64,000 nt of DNA from positions 997,001 through 1,061,000 of the forward strand of contig NZ_JACHNC010000001.1 of assembly GCF_014205215.1 (NCBI RefSeq). The letters are read 5' to 3'. The notes under the pieces are model-generated. The model had not been told where the DNA came from. It ran no database searches and was given only the letters and a program-made list of their open reading frames with translations. Shown piece by piece: positions 9,696-18,634 of this stretch; position 1 is the first letter of the stretch, and every line of letters starts with the position of its first letter. This DNA is from Actinoplanes lobatus. Its GTDB lineage: Bacteria; Actinomycetota; Actinomycetes; Mycobacteriales; Micromonosporaceae. The position numbers and the translations under genes are program-made.

Positions 9696-10310
9696 TCACT
9701 CCGGCAGGTCGAGGACCTTGCGCAGGTAGGGGACGTGTTCCGGGCCCGCCCAGCGATACCCGGAGAGTCCCGCCGAGCGCGCCCCCCGGATCACCCGGTC
9801 GTCGTCGTCGACGAAGAGCACGTGCTTGGGCAGCTCGCCGATCGCCTGGCAGGCCTGCTCGAAATACTCCGGGGCCGGCTTGTGGACCTTCAGCTCCCAC
9901 GAGCTGAGCACCAGGTCCACCTCGGCGGTGAGCCCCAGCGCGTCCAGGTCGTCGCGGAGCCGGTCGGTGGCGTTGGTGGCGATCGCCACCTTACGGCCGC
10001 CGGCCCGCACCTCCCGGACGAAGGCGAGCGCCTCGGGGTCCACCTCGCCCCGGTACGCCTGCCAGGCCGCGACCGCCGCGGTGGACTCCTCCACGGACAG
10101 CGGCAGCCGGTCGGCGACCAGCTTCATCCACTCGGCGTCGGTGATCTCCCCGGCCATCGCGGGCCGGTAGATGTCCCACGACATCGCCGTCTCCAACAGC
10201 GAGGCGGGTTTGAGCCCGTACTCGACCTCGACGGCGATCATCGGGGCCGGGTCCCAGCGGCGCAGCACGCCGTCCAGGTCGATCAACAGGGCCTGGGCGC
10301 GGTCGCGCAT
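9696..10310 (-). CDS. HAD-superfamily hydrolase
   Basis: This 204-residue haloacid-dehalogenase-like phosphohydrolase has the motifs LLIDLDGVLRRWDP (nucleophile Asp), a Ser/Thr-containing strand around LVLSSWELKVHKPAPEYF (motif II/III with Lys), and LFVDDDDRVIRGARSAG (motif IV acids). The helical cap follows motif I, as in the phosphoglycolate phosphatase/epoxide-hydrolase-N branch. It starts 8 nt after the smc stop, so it is very likely cotranscribed with smc. The substrate is unknown, and no link to chromosome condensation is implied. Confidence 0.88.
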   Translation of the reverse strand: MRDRAQALLIDLDGVLRRWDPAPMIAVEVEYGLKPASLLETAMSWDIYRPAMAGEITDAEWMKLVADRLPLSVEESTAAVAAWQAYRGEVDPEALAFVREVRAGGRKVAIATNATDRLRDDLDALGLTAEVDLVLSSWELKVHKPAPEYFEQACQAIGELPKHVLFVDDDDRVIRGARSAGLSGYRWAGPEHVPYLRKVLDLPE

Positions 10311-10318
10311 GGTTCTAC

Positions 10319-13300
10319 CTACTCCTCCGGGTCGCGGTTGAGGCGCTGGCTGATCACCTGGGTGACGCCGGCGCGCATCGTGACGCCGTACAGGGCGTCC
10401 GCGACCTCCATCGTCCGTTTCTGGTGCGTGATGATGAGCAGCTGGCTCTTCTCACGGAGCTGCTGGAAGAGGGTAATCAACCGGCCCAGGTTGACGTCGT
10501 CGAGGGCCGCCTCCACCTCGTCCATGATGTAGAAGGGCGAGGGGCGGGCCCGGAAGATGGCGCAGAGCATGGCCACCGCGGTCAGCGAGCGCTCCCCACC
10601 GGAGAGCAGCGACAGCCGCTTGATCTTCTTGCCCGGCGGCCGGGCCTCCACGTCGACGCCGGTGGTGAGCATGTCCTCCGGGTCGGTGAGGATGAGCCGG
10701 CCCTCACCACCCGGGAAGAGCACCTGGAAGACGGCCTGGAACTCACGTGCGGTGTCCTCGAAGGCCGACGTGAAGACCTCCAGGATCCGGTCGTCCACGT
10801 CCTTCACGACGGTGAGCAGGTCCCGCCGGGTGGCCTTGAGGTCCTCCAGCTGGTCGGAGAGGAACTTGTACCGCTCCTCCAGGGCCGCGAACTCCTCCAG
10901 CGCCAGCGGGTTGACCTTGCCGAGCAGGGTGAGGTCGCGTTCCGCCTTGTTGGCCCGCTTCTCCTGGGTGGGCCGGTGGAAGGGCACCGGCTCGGGCGCC
11001 GGCTTGCCCTCCCTCTCGGCCTGCGCCACGTCGGCCTGGGTCGGCGGCACCGGCTGGTCCGGGCCGTACTCGCTGATCAGCGTCTCGACGTCGAGCGAGA
11101 AGTCCTCGGCGGCCTTGGCCTCCAGCTGGTCAATGCGCATCCGCTGCTCGGCGCGGGCCATCTCGTCCCGGTGCACCTCGCTGGTCAGCCGCTCCAGCTC
11201 GGCGACCAGGCGCTTGGCCGTCGCCCGTACCTCCTGGAGCTCCGCCTCCCGGCTGGTCCGCGCCTGCGCGAGCTGGTCGCGGTGCTCGGCCGCCGCGACC
11301 ACGGAGACCGCGACCCGTTCCAGCGCGGCGGCCGCACCCAGTGCGACCGCGCGGGCGATCTCGGCGCCTCTCGCGCGCGCGGCCCGCCTCGCGGCGGCCC
11401 GTTCCCGGGCCTGCCGCTCCGCGTTGGCCTGGCGCATCAGCGAGTCGGCCCGGCCCGCGATGGAGGAGACCCTCTCCTCAGCGGTACGGACGGCGAGCCG
11501 CACCTCCATCTCGTTCTGCCGGGACTGCGGCACCAGGGCGGCCAGCCGGTCACGTTCCTCGGTGGACGGCTCCTCGTCGAGCGGGGTGTCCTCGGCCAGC
11601 CGCAGCCGCTCCTCCAGCTCGGCCACCCGCATCAGGTCGGTCTCCCGGGCAGCCTGCGCCTTCTGCAGGGAGGCCCCGAGCCGCTCGGTCTCCGCCTTGG
11701 CGGACCGGGCGGCGGCGCCCAGCTCGGCGAGCCGGCGGGCGGCCGCGTTGCGCTCGCCCTCGGCGGCCCGCTTCTCCTGGGCGGCCACGCCGACCGCCTG
11801 CTTGAGTTCGGCGACCTCGGCCCGGGCCTCGCCCAGCCGCTCCTTGATCTCGGCGATGCTCTGCTCGGCGGTGGCCCGCCGGGCCTTGGCCTCGTCGACC
11901 GCGGCCTGCACCTCGATGTAGCTGGTGGCCTTCGCCGAACCGCCGGCCGCCGCGTGGTTGCCCAGCACGTCGCCCTCCGGCGTCACCGCACGCAGCTCGG
12001 CGTTCGCCGCGATCAGGCGCGCGGCGGCGGCCAGGTCGGGGACCAGCACCACGTCGCGCAGCGCCCGGTTGAGCGCGGGCCGGATCTGCTCCGGGCAGTC
12101 GATCACCTCGGGCGCCCAGACGGCGCCCTCCGGCAGGTCCGGCCGCAGGCTCGCGAGCGGGCCCCGCATGCCCGGCCCGGCGGATCCGGCGACGACCAGG
12201 TCGGCCCGGCCCGCGTCGGCGATCTTGAGGGTACGCATGGCCTCGATCGCCTCGTCCACGCCGGCCAGGGCGACCGCGTCGGCCAGCCCGCCCAGCGCGG
12301 CGGCGAGCGCCACCTCGTGACCCGGCCGGACCGTCAGCATCGAGGCGAGGCTGCCCAGCAGCCCCGGCACCTGACCGGCCCGGGCCAGCAGAGCCCCGGC
12401 GCCGTCCTTGCGCTTGAGGCCCATGGCCAGGGCTTCCTCACGCGCCTTCCAGCTCGCCGCGTCCTTCTCGGCGGCCCGCTCGGCGTCGTTCAGCTCGCGG
12501 ACCACGGCCGCGGCCCGGTCGTGCGCGGCCACCGCCTCGTCGTGCCGCGCGTCCAGGTCGGCGTTGTCCCGGTCGGCCTCCGTCGACTCGGCGGAGACCA
12601 GGTCGACCTCGGCCTGGGCGGCCTCGGCCCGCATCATCGCGTCGTCGTGCGCGGCGGCGAGCCGCTCGATCTCCTCGGCCGCGCTGCTGGTACGGGCACG
12701 GGCCGCGTTCACGTTGCCGGTGAGCTTGGCCAGGCCCTCGCGCCGGTCGGCGATCGCCTTGGCGGCGGTCCGGAGCTCGCCCTCCGCGGCGGCCAGCTGG
12801 CGTTCCTGGTCCTGCCGGTGCTCCACCGCCTCGGCCAGGCGCATCTGGTCATCGGTGAGCGCCTCGCGGAGCTCGTCCTCCTGCTCGCGGACCCGCTCGG
12901 CCTCGGCCTCCAGCATCTCCGGGTCGCGGCCGGGACGCTCGTCGTCGGGGGTGGCCGCCAGGTGCCGCAGCCGCTCGGTGGCCAGCTGCTCGGTGGACCG
13001 GAACCGCTCCTGGAGGGCGGACAGCTTGTACCAGGTGTCCTGCGCGGCCTGAAGCAGTGGAGCGTCCTCGGCGTGCGCCAGCTCCAGGTCGGCCAGCCAG
13101 CGCTGGACCTCCCGGTTCTCCTCCTCGACCTGGCCGCGCCGCTCCCGCATCGCCGACTCGTCGGCGATCTCCCTGTCCAGCGTGGTGCGCAGCGTGTGCA
13201 GGTCGTCGGCGAGCAGGCGCAGCCGGGCGTCGCGCAGGTCGGCCTGGATGCCGGCCGCCCGCCGGGCCACCTCGGCCTGCTTGCCGAGGGGTTTCAGCTG

Positions 13301-13900
13301 CCGCCGCAGCTCGGTGGTCAGGTCACCCAGGCGGTTCAGGTTGACCCCCATGGCGTCCAGCTTGCGGATCGCCTTTTCCTTGCGCTTGCGATGCTTCAGT
13401 ACGCCGGCCGCCTCCTCGATGAAGGCGCGGCGGTCCTCGGGCTTGGCGTGCAGCATGGCGTCGAGCCGGCCCTGCCCGACGATGATGTGCATCTCCCGGC
13501 CGATGCCGGAGTCACTGAGCAGTTCCTGGATGTCGAGCAGCCGGCAGGAGTTGCCGTTGATCTCGTACTCGCTCGCGCCGTCCCGGAACATCCGGCGGGT
13601 GATCGACACCTCGGTGTACTCGATCGGCAGAGCGCCGTCGTTGTTGTCGATCGTGAGGGTCACCTCGGCGCGGCCCAGCGGCGCCCGCCCGGCCGTGCCG
13701 GCGAAGATGACGTCCTCCATCTTGCCGCCGCGCAGCGCCTTGGCGCCCTGCTCGCCGAGAACCCAGGCGATGGCGTCGACGACGTTGGACTTGCCGGAAC
13801 CGTTCGGCCCCACCACACAGGTGATGCCGGGCTCCAGCCGCAACGTGGTGGCGGAGGCGAAGGACTTGAAGCCCTTGACCGTCAGGCTCTTGAGGTGCAC
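10319..13900 (-). CDS. smc: Chromosome partition protein SMC
   Basis: This 1193-residue condensin ATPase organises and segregates the nucleoid together with ScpA/ScpB. It shows the N-terminal Walker A GPNGSGKSNVVDAIAW (31-38 core), a long coiled coil, and a hinge around residues 495-640 (from PGLLGSLASMLTVRPGHEVA). A second coiled coil and the C-terminal head follow, with signature LSGGERSLTAVAML and Walker B FYIMDEVEAALDD. Length is typical. The start is GTG. Coiled-coil arms are unusually rich in Ala/Arg/Glu, as in other high-GC actinomycetes. A long open frame on the opposite strand is a codon-bias shadow. Confidence 0.98.
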   Translation of the reverse strand: MHLKSLTVKGFKSFASATTLRLEPGITCVVGPNGSGKSNVVDAIAWVLGEQGAKALRGGKMEDVIFAGTAGRAPLGRAEVTLTIDNNDGALPIEYTEVSITRRMFRDGASEYEINGNSCRLLDIQELLSDSGIGREMHIIVGQGRLDAMLHAKPEDRRAFIEEAAGVLKHRKRKEKAIRKLDAMGVNLNRLGDLTTELRRQLKPLGKQAEVARRAAGIQADLRDARLRLLADDLHTLRTTLDREIADESAMRERRGQVEEENREVQRWLADLELAHAEDAPLLQAAQDTWYKLSALQERFRSTEQLATERLRHLAATPDDERPGRDPEMLEAEAERVREQEDELREALTDDQMRLAEAVEHRQDQERQLAAAEGELRTAAKAIADRREGLAKLTGNVNAARARTSSAAEEIERLAAAHDDAMMRAEAAQAEVDLVSAESTEADRDNADLDARHDEAVAAHDRAAAVVRELNDAERAAEKDAASWKAREEALAMGLKRKDGAGALLARAGQVPGLLGSLASMLTVRPGHEVALAAALGGLADAVALAGVDEAIEAMRTLKIADAGRADLVVAGSAGPGMRGPLASLRPDLPEGAVWAPEVIDCPEQIRPALNRALRDVVLVPDLAAAARLIAANAELRAVTPEGDVLGNHAAAGGSAKATSYIEVQAAVDEAKARRATAEQSIAEIKERLGEARAEVAELKQAVGVAAQEKRAAEGERNAAARRLAELGAAARSAKAETERLGASLQKAQAARETDLMRVAELEERLRLAEDTPLDEEPSTEERDRLAALVPQSRQNEMEVRLAVRTAEERVSSIAGRADSLMRQANAERQARERAAARRAARARGAEIARAVALGAAAALERVAVSVVAAAEHRDQLAQARTSREAELQEVRATAKRLVAELERLTSEVHRDEMARAEQRMRIDQLEAKAAEDFSLDVETLISEYGPDQPVPPTQADVAQAEREGKPAPEPVPFHRPTQEKRANKAERDLTLLGKVNPLALEEFAALEERYKFLSDQLEDLKATRRDLLTVVKDVDDRILEVFTSAFEDTAREFQAVFQVLFPGGEGRLILTDPEDMLTTGVDVEARPPGKKIKRLSLLSGGERSLTAVAMLCAIFRARPSPFYIMDEVEAALDDVNLGRLITLFQQLREKSQLLIITHQKRTMEVADALYGVTMRAGVTQVISQRLNRDPEE

Positions 13901-13985
13901 GGATCTCCGAGGAAGGGTCGGCCGGGAACGTCTGCTGGGAGGCAGGCTACCCGCCGGTCCTGTCCAGCAGCGGAATCACGTGGGT

Positions 13986-14026
13986 AAAAAGCTGCGCGCC
14001 GCCACGGGAGTGGAGGCGCGCTTTTT
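13986..14026 (-). terminator. Intrinsic terminator after the small coiled-coil gene
   Basis: A GC-rich hairpin with A5 on the left and T5 on the right flank lies between smc and the 64-residue gene. It would end transcripts of the small minus-strand gene before smc. A short bulge sits in the left arm. Confidence 0.65.
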
Positions 14027-14105
14027 CTTCGGTGCGTCTGGTGTGCGAGGGGATGATGACGCCGGCCGGACTACCTCGCAGTACCCACCGGCATCAGGAT
14101 GGAGT

Positions 14106-14300
14106 TCAGGTCAGGGCGGGCTCGGTCAGCCGCGCGAAATCGTCTGCTTCCACCGCCGCCGCGGCGAGACGATCATTCTCCGCCCGGAGGCGGGTGACCT
14201 CGAACTCCAGGGACTGCACCCTGGAACGCAGTCGGGTGACCTCGTCGAGGAGGCGCCGGTCGGGCGCCGCACCTACGTGGCCAAAGAGGGCCTTCGCCAT
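14106..14300 (-). CDS. Small conserved coiled-coil protein
   Basis: This 64-residue protein starts MAKALFGHVG and carries a leucine/arginine/glutamate heptad pattern from about residue 17 to 50 (LLDEVTRLRSRVQSLEFEV and onward), predicting one coiled coil. Small proteins with this MAKALFGHVG opening are known from other actinomycetes, and the function is not established. A good ATG with aggag upstream, a terminator after it and codon usage like its neighbours support it as real. It is monocistronic and followed by its own terminator. Confidence 0.8.
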   Translation of the reverse strand: MAKALFGHVGAAPDRRLLDEVTRLRSRVQSLEFEVTRLRAENDRLAAAAVEADDFARLTEPALT

Positions 14301-14894
14301 CGTGACTCCTTGTGACGCGCTGCGTCTCGATTTGTGATGCGTTGCCGGAAAGGCCGGCCAACGTGGCGCCCAGCGAGCTGATCAGTACGCAGTAACCAAC
14401 TCAGTGCGAACTGAACGCACCACATGCTCACGGGCACGCGTGAACACAGAATCCCGCCAAGAACTCAGCGAGGCTCTAGATGGTGCAACGACCCAAGCCA
14501 CGAATGATCCGGGGCATGAGTGGGCGCGACTGGCGACAACTCCATAGTCCGCCGATACCCACTCTCCGTCAAGCCGAGGCTGAGCCGGGGGCGTGCCGGA
14601 GTCGGGTGAATCACGCCACCACAGCGCTTCAGCAGGGATTATGCCTCGTCGGCGGGCATCTCGATCCCATCAGGCACCGCCATTTTCCGCAAGATCTGAC
14701 GGTTCGGGACAGGGGTCGGGGCGGGGCGCCCGAAGGGGTTCACGGGCCGACGGCACGAGCACACCGTGGAGACGGACGGGTGGAGATCGACGGACGGTAC
14801 GGGCGCGAGCGCGGGAAGTAGGCGCGCACGTCATGGCCTTTCGGGTAAAACCGGGCAAAGCTGGCCGACAAACCGGTACAAATAGTACGTAATT
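14301..14894. other. 594-bp gap without a convincing gene
   Basis: This is the upstream region of the small coiled-coil gene (minus) and the Pel-like cluster (plus). Base composition is slightly less GC-rich than the coding neighbours, and open frames within it lack protein-like character. Near the right end, TACAAAT (about 14876) is a plausible -10 element for the polysaccharide cluster. A small inverted repeat lies near 14340-14361. No RNA gene was recognised. Confidence 0.5.
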
Positions 14895-16487
14895 GTGTCG
14901 CCTAGCCGACATGCTCCGGTGACTTCGGCGGTTTGTGTCGTTGCCTCCAGCGTGAATCCGACCCCGTCACGCGAGCGCATCTGTCTGCTCACCGGCGGCG
15001 GGTACCCGTACCGGCGGGACGCCCTCGGCGGATGGTGCCGGACCCTCGTCGAAGGGCTGCGCCGGTTCCGCTTCGAGTTGCTGACCGTCACGGACCGTGA
15101 ACCACCGTCCGCGCCGGCGTACCCGCTCCCGTACAACGTCGGCTCGGCGCGTGCCATCGCGCTCGGCCGCGACCCGGCACGTGCCGACCGGCGGCGCGGC
15201 GCTGCCGCCGACGACGCCGCCGAGGCCGCCACCCTGCTCTGCCGGGGCCTGCTCGGCGACGCCGCCCCGATCGCCGCCCTGTTCGGTGAGGGTCTGCGCC
15301 GCATCACCGGGCTCTGCCCGCCGACCGAGGACTCCGGTCGTGCCGGCCCGCTGTCATCGCTGCCACTCACCGAGGCGCTGCTCGAGGCGTGGCGGCAGCG
15401 CCAGGCCGACGCCGCGGACGGGCAGCCGCCGATGCCCCGGCTCAGCGTGCGCGACGCCCGGACCGCGGCCACCCTGATCCGGCACGCCATGCGGGCGCTG
15501 GCCGTACCGCTGCCCGAGGTGGAGCTGGTGCACTGCGTGGGCGGGACCACCCCGCTGCTCACCGCGCTGGCCGGGCGCTGGCGTACCGGGGTTCCGCTGC
15601 TGCTCACCGAGGCGCGCACCGCGGTGGTCCGGCAACGGCCCGCCGAGGAACGGCTCTCCCCCGGGGTGCGCACCGTGCTGCGCCGGTTCCGCACGTCGGT
15701 GGCCCGCACCGGGTACGCCGAGGCGGAACTGATCGCGCCGCTCTCCACCTATCACCACGGCTGGGCGCTGGAGCACGGCGCGCAGCCGACCCGGCTCGTC
15801 CAGGTGCCGGCCGGGGTCGACCCGCGGGAGTATCCGGGGGCCGCCGAACCCACCGGGACGCCGACCGTGGTGTGGGCCGGCAGCGGCGGGCCGGACAGTG
15901 GGCTGTCCTGTGTGCTGGAGGCGTTCACCGAGGTGGCCGCGGCCGTGCCGGGGGCGGTTCTGCACCTGGTCGGGATCACCGCGGCCCACGAGGAGCAGTG
16001 CGCCGAACAGATCGAGCGCACCGGGCTCGGCCGGGCCGTACGACTGCACCACCTGCCCGCCGATCCGCGCGACCGGTACACCGTCGGGCAGGTGGTGGCG
16101 CACGTTCCGGGGCCGGCGGATCCGCCGTACCGGCTGGTCGAGGCCATGATGTCCGGCCGCGCGGTGGTCGGCGTCGACATCGGGCCGGCCGGCGAGACAC
16201 TCGGCGACACCGGACTGCTGGTGCCGCCCGGCGACCCGTCCGAGCTGGCCATCGCCATCGTCGGGCTGCTCCGGTCCCCCGACCGCCGCCGGGCGCTCGG
16301 GGAGGCGGCCCGGCAGCGTGCCCTCACCCATTTCACCGTCGACCGGGTGGTGCGGGTGTACGGCGCCCTCTACTCCGACCTGGCCGCGCCACCCCCGGCG
16401 CCGGCCTTCGAACTGGCACTCACCGTTCCCGCGCCCCGGATCACCACGCCGGCGACCGTGCGCTGGCTAACTCGGGAGAAGGTATGA
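14895..16487 (+). CDS. PelF-like family 4 glycosyltransferase (DUF3492 type)
   Basis: This protein of up to 530 residues opens with the DUF3492/PelF pattern ICLLTGGGYPYRRDALGGWC and carries a GT4 retaining glycosyltransferase domain in its second half. The donor-binding block PYRLVEAMMSGRAVVGVDIG and the following LLVPPGDPSELA are clear. PelF is the UDP-sugar-using cytoplasmic glycosyltransferase of Pel polysaccharide synthesis. The start is uncertain: GTG 14895 gives the longest form, GTG 14952 starts just before the family-conserved part, and none has a good ribosome site. The stop overlaps the next start by 4 nt. By analogy with Pel loci, its likely partner is the 12-TM protein that follows. 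Confidence 0.85.
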   Translation: MSPSRHAPVTSAVCVVASSVNPTPSRERICLLTGGGYPYRRDALGGWCRTLVEGLRRFRFELLTVTDREPPSAPAYPLPYNVGSARAIALGRDPARADRRRGAAADDAAEAATLLCRGLLGDAAPIAALFGEGLRRITGLCPPTEDSGRAGPLSSLPLTEALLEAWRQRQADAADGQPPMPRLSVRDARTAATLIRHAMRALAVPLPEVELVHCVGGTTPLLTALAGRWRTGVPLLLTEARTAVVRQRPAEERLSPGVRTVLRRFRTSVARTGYAEAELIAPLSTYHHGWALEHGAQPTRLVQVPAGVDPREYPGAAEPTGTPTVVWAGSGGPDSGLSCVLEAFTEVAAAVPGAVLHLVGITAAHEEQCAEQIERTGLGRAVRLHHLPADPRDRYTVGQVVAHVPGPADPPYRLVEAMMSGRAVVGVDIGPAGETLGDTGLLVPPGDPSELAIAIVGLLRSPDRRRALGEAARQRALTHFTVDRVVRVYGALYSDLAAPPPAPAFELALTVPAPRITTPATVRWLTREKV

Positions 16488-18634
16488 GGATCACTCCGCC
16501 GCGCGGCACGGGCGGGACGACGACGACGCGTTCCGTACGCGTCCGCAACCGCCGCCGGCAGAACGCCGCCACCGACGCCCGGTATGTCGCCGGGAACCAG
16601 CCGGAACTGGCGCCGCCACGACGTCGCCCCGGCCGCCACGCCGCCGAACCGGAGGTGGAGACCCCCACCGGACCCGGGCTCCCGGACGTGGAGTCCCGGG
16701 CTCCGGAGTCCTGGGACCCCTGGGCGGCGGCCGAGAAGAAGCTCCCGGCCGCGAGCATCACCGACCCGCTGGAGGGCTCCGGGGTCGTGGACGCGCGGGC
16801 CTTCTGGTCCGGGGCCGGTTCCACCTCCCAGGAATGGACCCGCACGAGCGGGAGCACCTCCCAGGAGTGGGCCGACACCAGCGGGCACGCCGCGCAGGAA
16901 TGGGCCGGTACCAGCGGGCACACCACCCCGGAGTGGACCGACACCAGCACGGACGCCGTCCAGCAATGGACCGACACCAGCACGGACGGTGTCCAGCAAT
17001 GGACCGACACCAGCACGGATGGCGTCCAGCAATGGGAGGACGCGGGCGGGTACGCCGCCCCGGAATGGACCGACACCAGTACGGACGGCGTCCAGGAATG
17101 GTCCGGTAGCGGCGGGAACACTGCCGAGAGCTGGGCCGGGGCAGCGGAGAGCGGCTTCACCGGTGGGTGGGAGAGGGCGGCCGGGACCGGTGACAACCTG
17201 ACCGGCTCCTGGATCTGGCCCGCGGGCACGCTCACGGGGGCCGGCACCGCGCCGGATGCCTGGGCCACCGGCACCGGTGCGGTCGAGGGCCTGCCGGTGC
17301 GGGGGTGGGAGAGCGACGGGACAGCCGCCGCTCCAGGGCTCCGGGACGAGCCGGCCGGGGGTGTCTCCCTCCACGGTGAAGCGGGCGCGCGGGACACGTA
17401 CCCGGAAAGGCGTGAGCTGGAACTCCGGCCGGCCGGACGGCGGCGCACGGCGCGACCGGCGCGTGCCCGGCGCGCTCCCGGCGGATATCTGGTCGCCGCG
17501 CTGGTCCGGTGCGGCCTGTATCTCGGGCCGCTCAGCCTGGCCGTCGCCGGGGCGGAGTCGCTGGGACGGGTCGCATGGCCGGTTCCGGCGGCGACGCTCC
17601 TGCTCGGGTGGACCGCCGCGCAGGGGCTGGCCGCCATGGGGGTCAGCGCGGCCCGCCGGGGTGGCCCGGCCGCCGCGGCACGCATGGTGGCCTCCGGGTT
17701 CGCCGCGGTCATCGGGATCTGGTTCGCGCTCGTGTGGGTCGCGCCGGACGTGCTGCTCGGACCGGACCGGGCGCTGGCCGCCACGGTGGGGCTGGGCGGG
17801 CTGATCAGCCTCGGCTGCGTCACCGCGGCGCTCGTCACCCGGGCCGAGGCCTCGGTGGCCGCCTGGTTCACACCGTGCTGGCTGCTCGCCGCCGCGACCC
17901 TGGCCGATTCCGCCGGGCTGGACCGGATCGCCGCCGTGCCGGTGGAGACCCTGCTTCCGGCCGCGATCGTGGCGGTGACGGTGCGCGCCTTCCGGCCCGC
18001 CGTGCTCGGCCGGACCACGCGGCCCGCCCGGCTCGACCCGGCCGAACGGCGGCGCGGCGTCGCCTACCTGGTGATCGGGGCCGCTCAGGCGGTCAGTGTG
18101 GTGCTGCTCTGGCGGGGCGGGCCGGCCGCCATGCCGGTGCCGGCGGTGCTGCCGTTGCTGGTGGCGGTACCCGTGCTGGAGGGGCTGATCGGCTGGCACA
18201 CGGCCCGGCTCGACGCGGGGCTGGACTCGGCCGAGACGCCGGAGGAGTTCGACCGCCACGTCCGCAACGTCACCGCGATCACCCTGGCCGGGCTGGTGCC
18301 GCCGCTGGCCGCCGGGTGTGGGCTGCTGCTGGCCGCGTACCGGCTGCCGTACGGGCTCGCCGGAGTGCCGGGCGCCAGTGACGCGGTGCTGGCACTGGCC
18401 GCCGGCACCCTGCTCGGCGGGGTGTTCGCGGTCACCTTCCTGCTGGCGGCCCGGTCCCGGCACGGGATCGCCGCGGTCCTGGCCGCCTTCCCGCCGATCG
18501 CCGCCGCGGTGCTGGCCATGTCCGCCCCGCCGGAGGGGATGCTGCCCGCCGCCGTCGCCGTACTCGCCGCGACGCACCTCGCCGGCCTGCTCATCGTCGC
18601 CCTGACCGCCGCCGACCTTCGGAGAACGCCGTGA
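16484..18634 (+). CDS. 12-TM membrane protein with N-terminal 11-residue repeats (PelG-like topology)
   Basis: This 716-residue protein begins with about 115 basic, disordered residues. Nine tandem 11-residue units follow (117-215; consensus EWTDTSTDGVQ), then a Gly/Ala/Trp-rich linker, and from about 345 a region of about 12 transmembrane segments up to the end. Position between a PelF-like glycosyltransferase and a spherulin-4-like protein, and the 12-TM layout, suggest a PelG-type exporter. Sequence similarity to PelG cannot be claimed by eye. It overlaps both neighbours by 4 nt, so translational coupling is likely. The repeat-bearing N terminus is not part of known PelG and lies on the cytoplasmic side if the first TM enters from inside. 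Confidence 0.75.
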   Translation: MRITPPRGTGGTTTTRSVRVRNRRRQNAATDARYVAGNQPELAPPRRRPGRHAAEPEVETPTGPGLPDVESRAPESWDPWAAAEKKLPAASITDPLEGSGVVDARAFWSGAGSTSQEWTRTSGSTSQEWADTSGHAAQEWAGTSGHTTPEWTDTSTDAVQQWTDTSTDGVQQWTDTSTDGVQQWEDAGGYAAPEWTDTSTDGVQEWSGSGGNTAESWAGAAESGFTGGWERAAGTGDNLTGSWIWPAGTLTGAGTAPDAWATGTGAVEGLPVRGWESDGTAAAPGLRDEPAGGVSLHGEAGARDTYPERRELELRPAGRRRTARPARARRAPGGYLVAALVRCGLYLGPLSLAVAGAESLGRVAWPVPAATLLLGWTAAQGLAAMGVSAARRGGPAAAARMVASGFAAVIGIWFALVWVAPDVLLGPDRALAATVGLGGLISLGCVTAALVTRAEASVAAWFTPCWLLAAATLADSAGLDRIAAVPVETLLPAAIVAVTVRAFRPAVLGRTTRPARLDPAERRRGVAYLVIGAAQAVSVVLLWRGGPAAMPVPAVLPLLVAVPVLEGLIGWHTARLDAGLDSAETPEEFDRHVRNVTAITLAGLVPPLAAGCGLLLAAYRLPYGLAGVPGASDAVLALAAGTLLGGVFAVTFLLAARSRHGIAAVLAAFPPIAAAVLAMSAPPEGMLPAAVAVLAATHLAGLLIVALTAADLRRTP
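16832..17128 (+). repeat. 33-bp in-frame minisatellite (nine units)
   Basis: Nine consecutive 33-bp units encode 11-residue repeats, each with an invariant Trp at position 2 (EWTRTSGSTSQ, EWADTSGHAAQ ... EWTDTSTDGVQ, EWSGSGGNTAE). Units 5 and 6 are identical in protein and nearly so in DNA, which points to recent unit gain by slippage or unequal exchange. Confidence 0.9.

Noticed and set aside
10424..13987. Long open frame (over 1100 codons) antisense to smc
   Set aside because: Composition is Gly/Leu/Arg-rich without domain resemblance; it comes from strong third-position GC in smc. Similar shadows opposite amt, ppk, ddl, leuC and the NACHT gene were left out.
13901..14105. Acylphosphatase gene often found next to smc in actinomycetes
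   Set aside because: Looked for in both directions around smc and not seen; only a terminator and the coiled-coil gene are present.
14480..14821. Small plus-strand frame before the Pel-like cluster
   Set aside because: No ribosome site, biased composition and no recognised family; likely noncoding.
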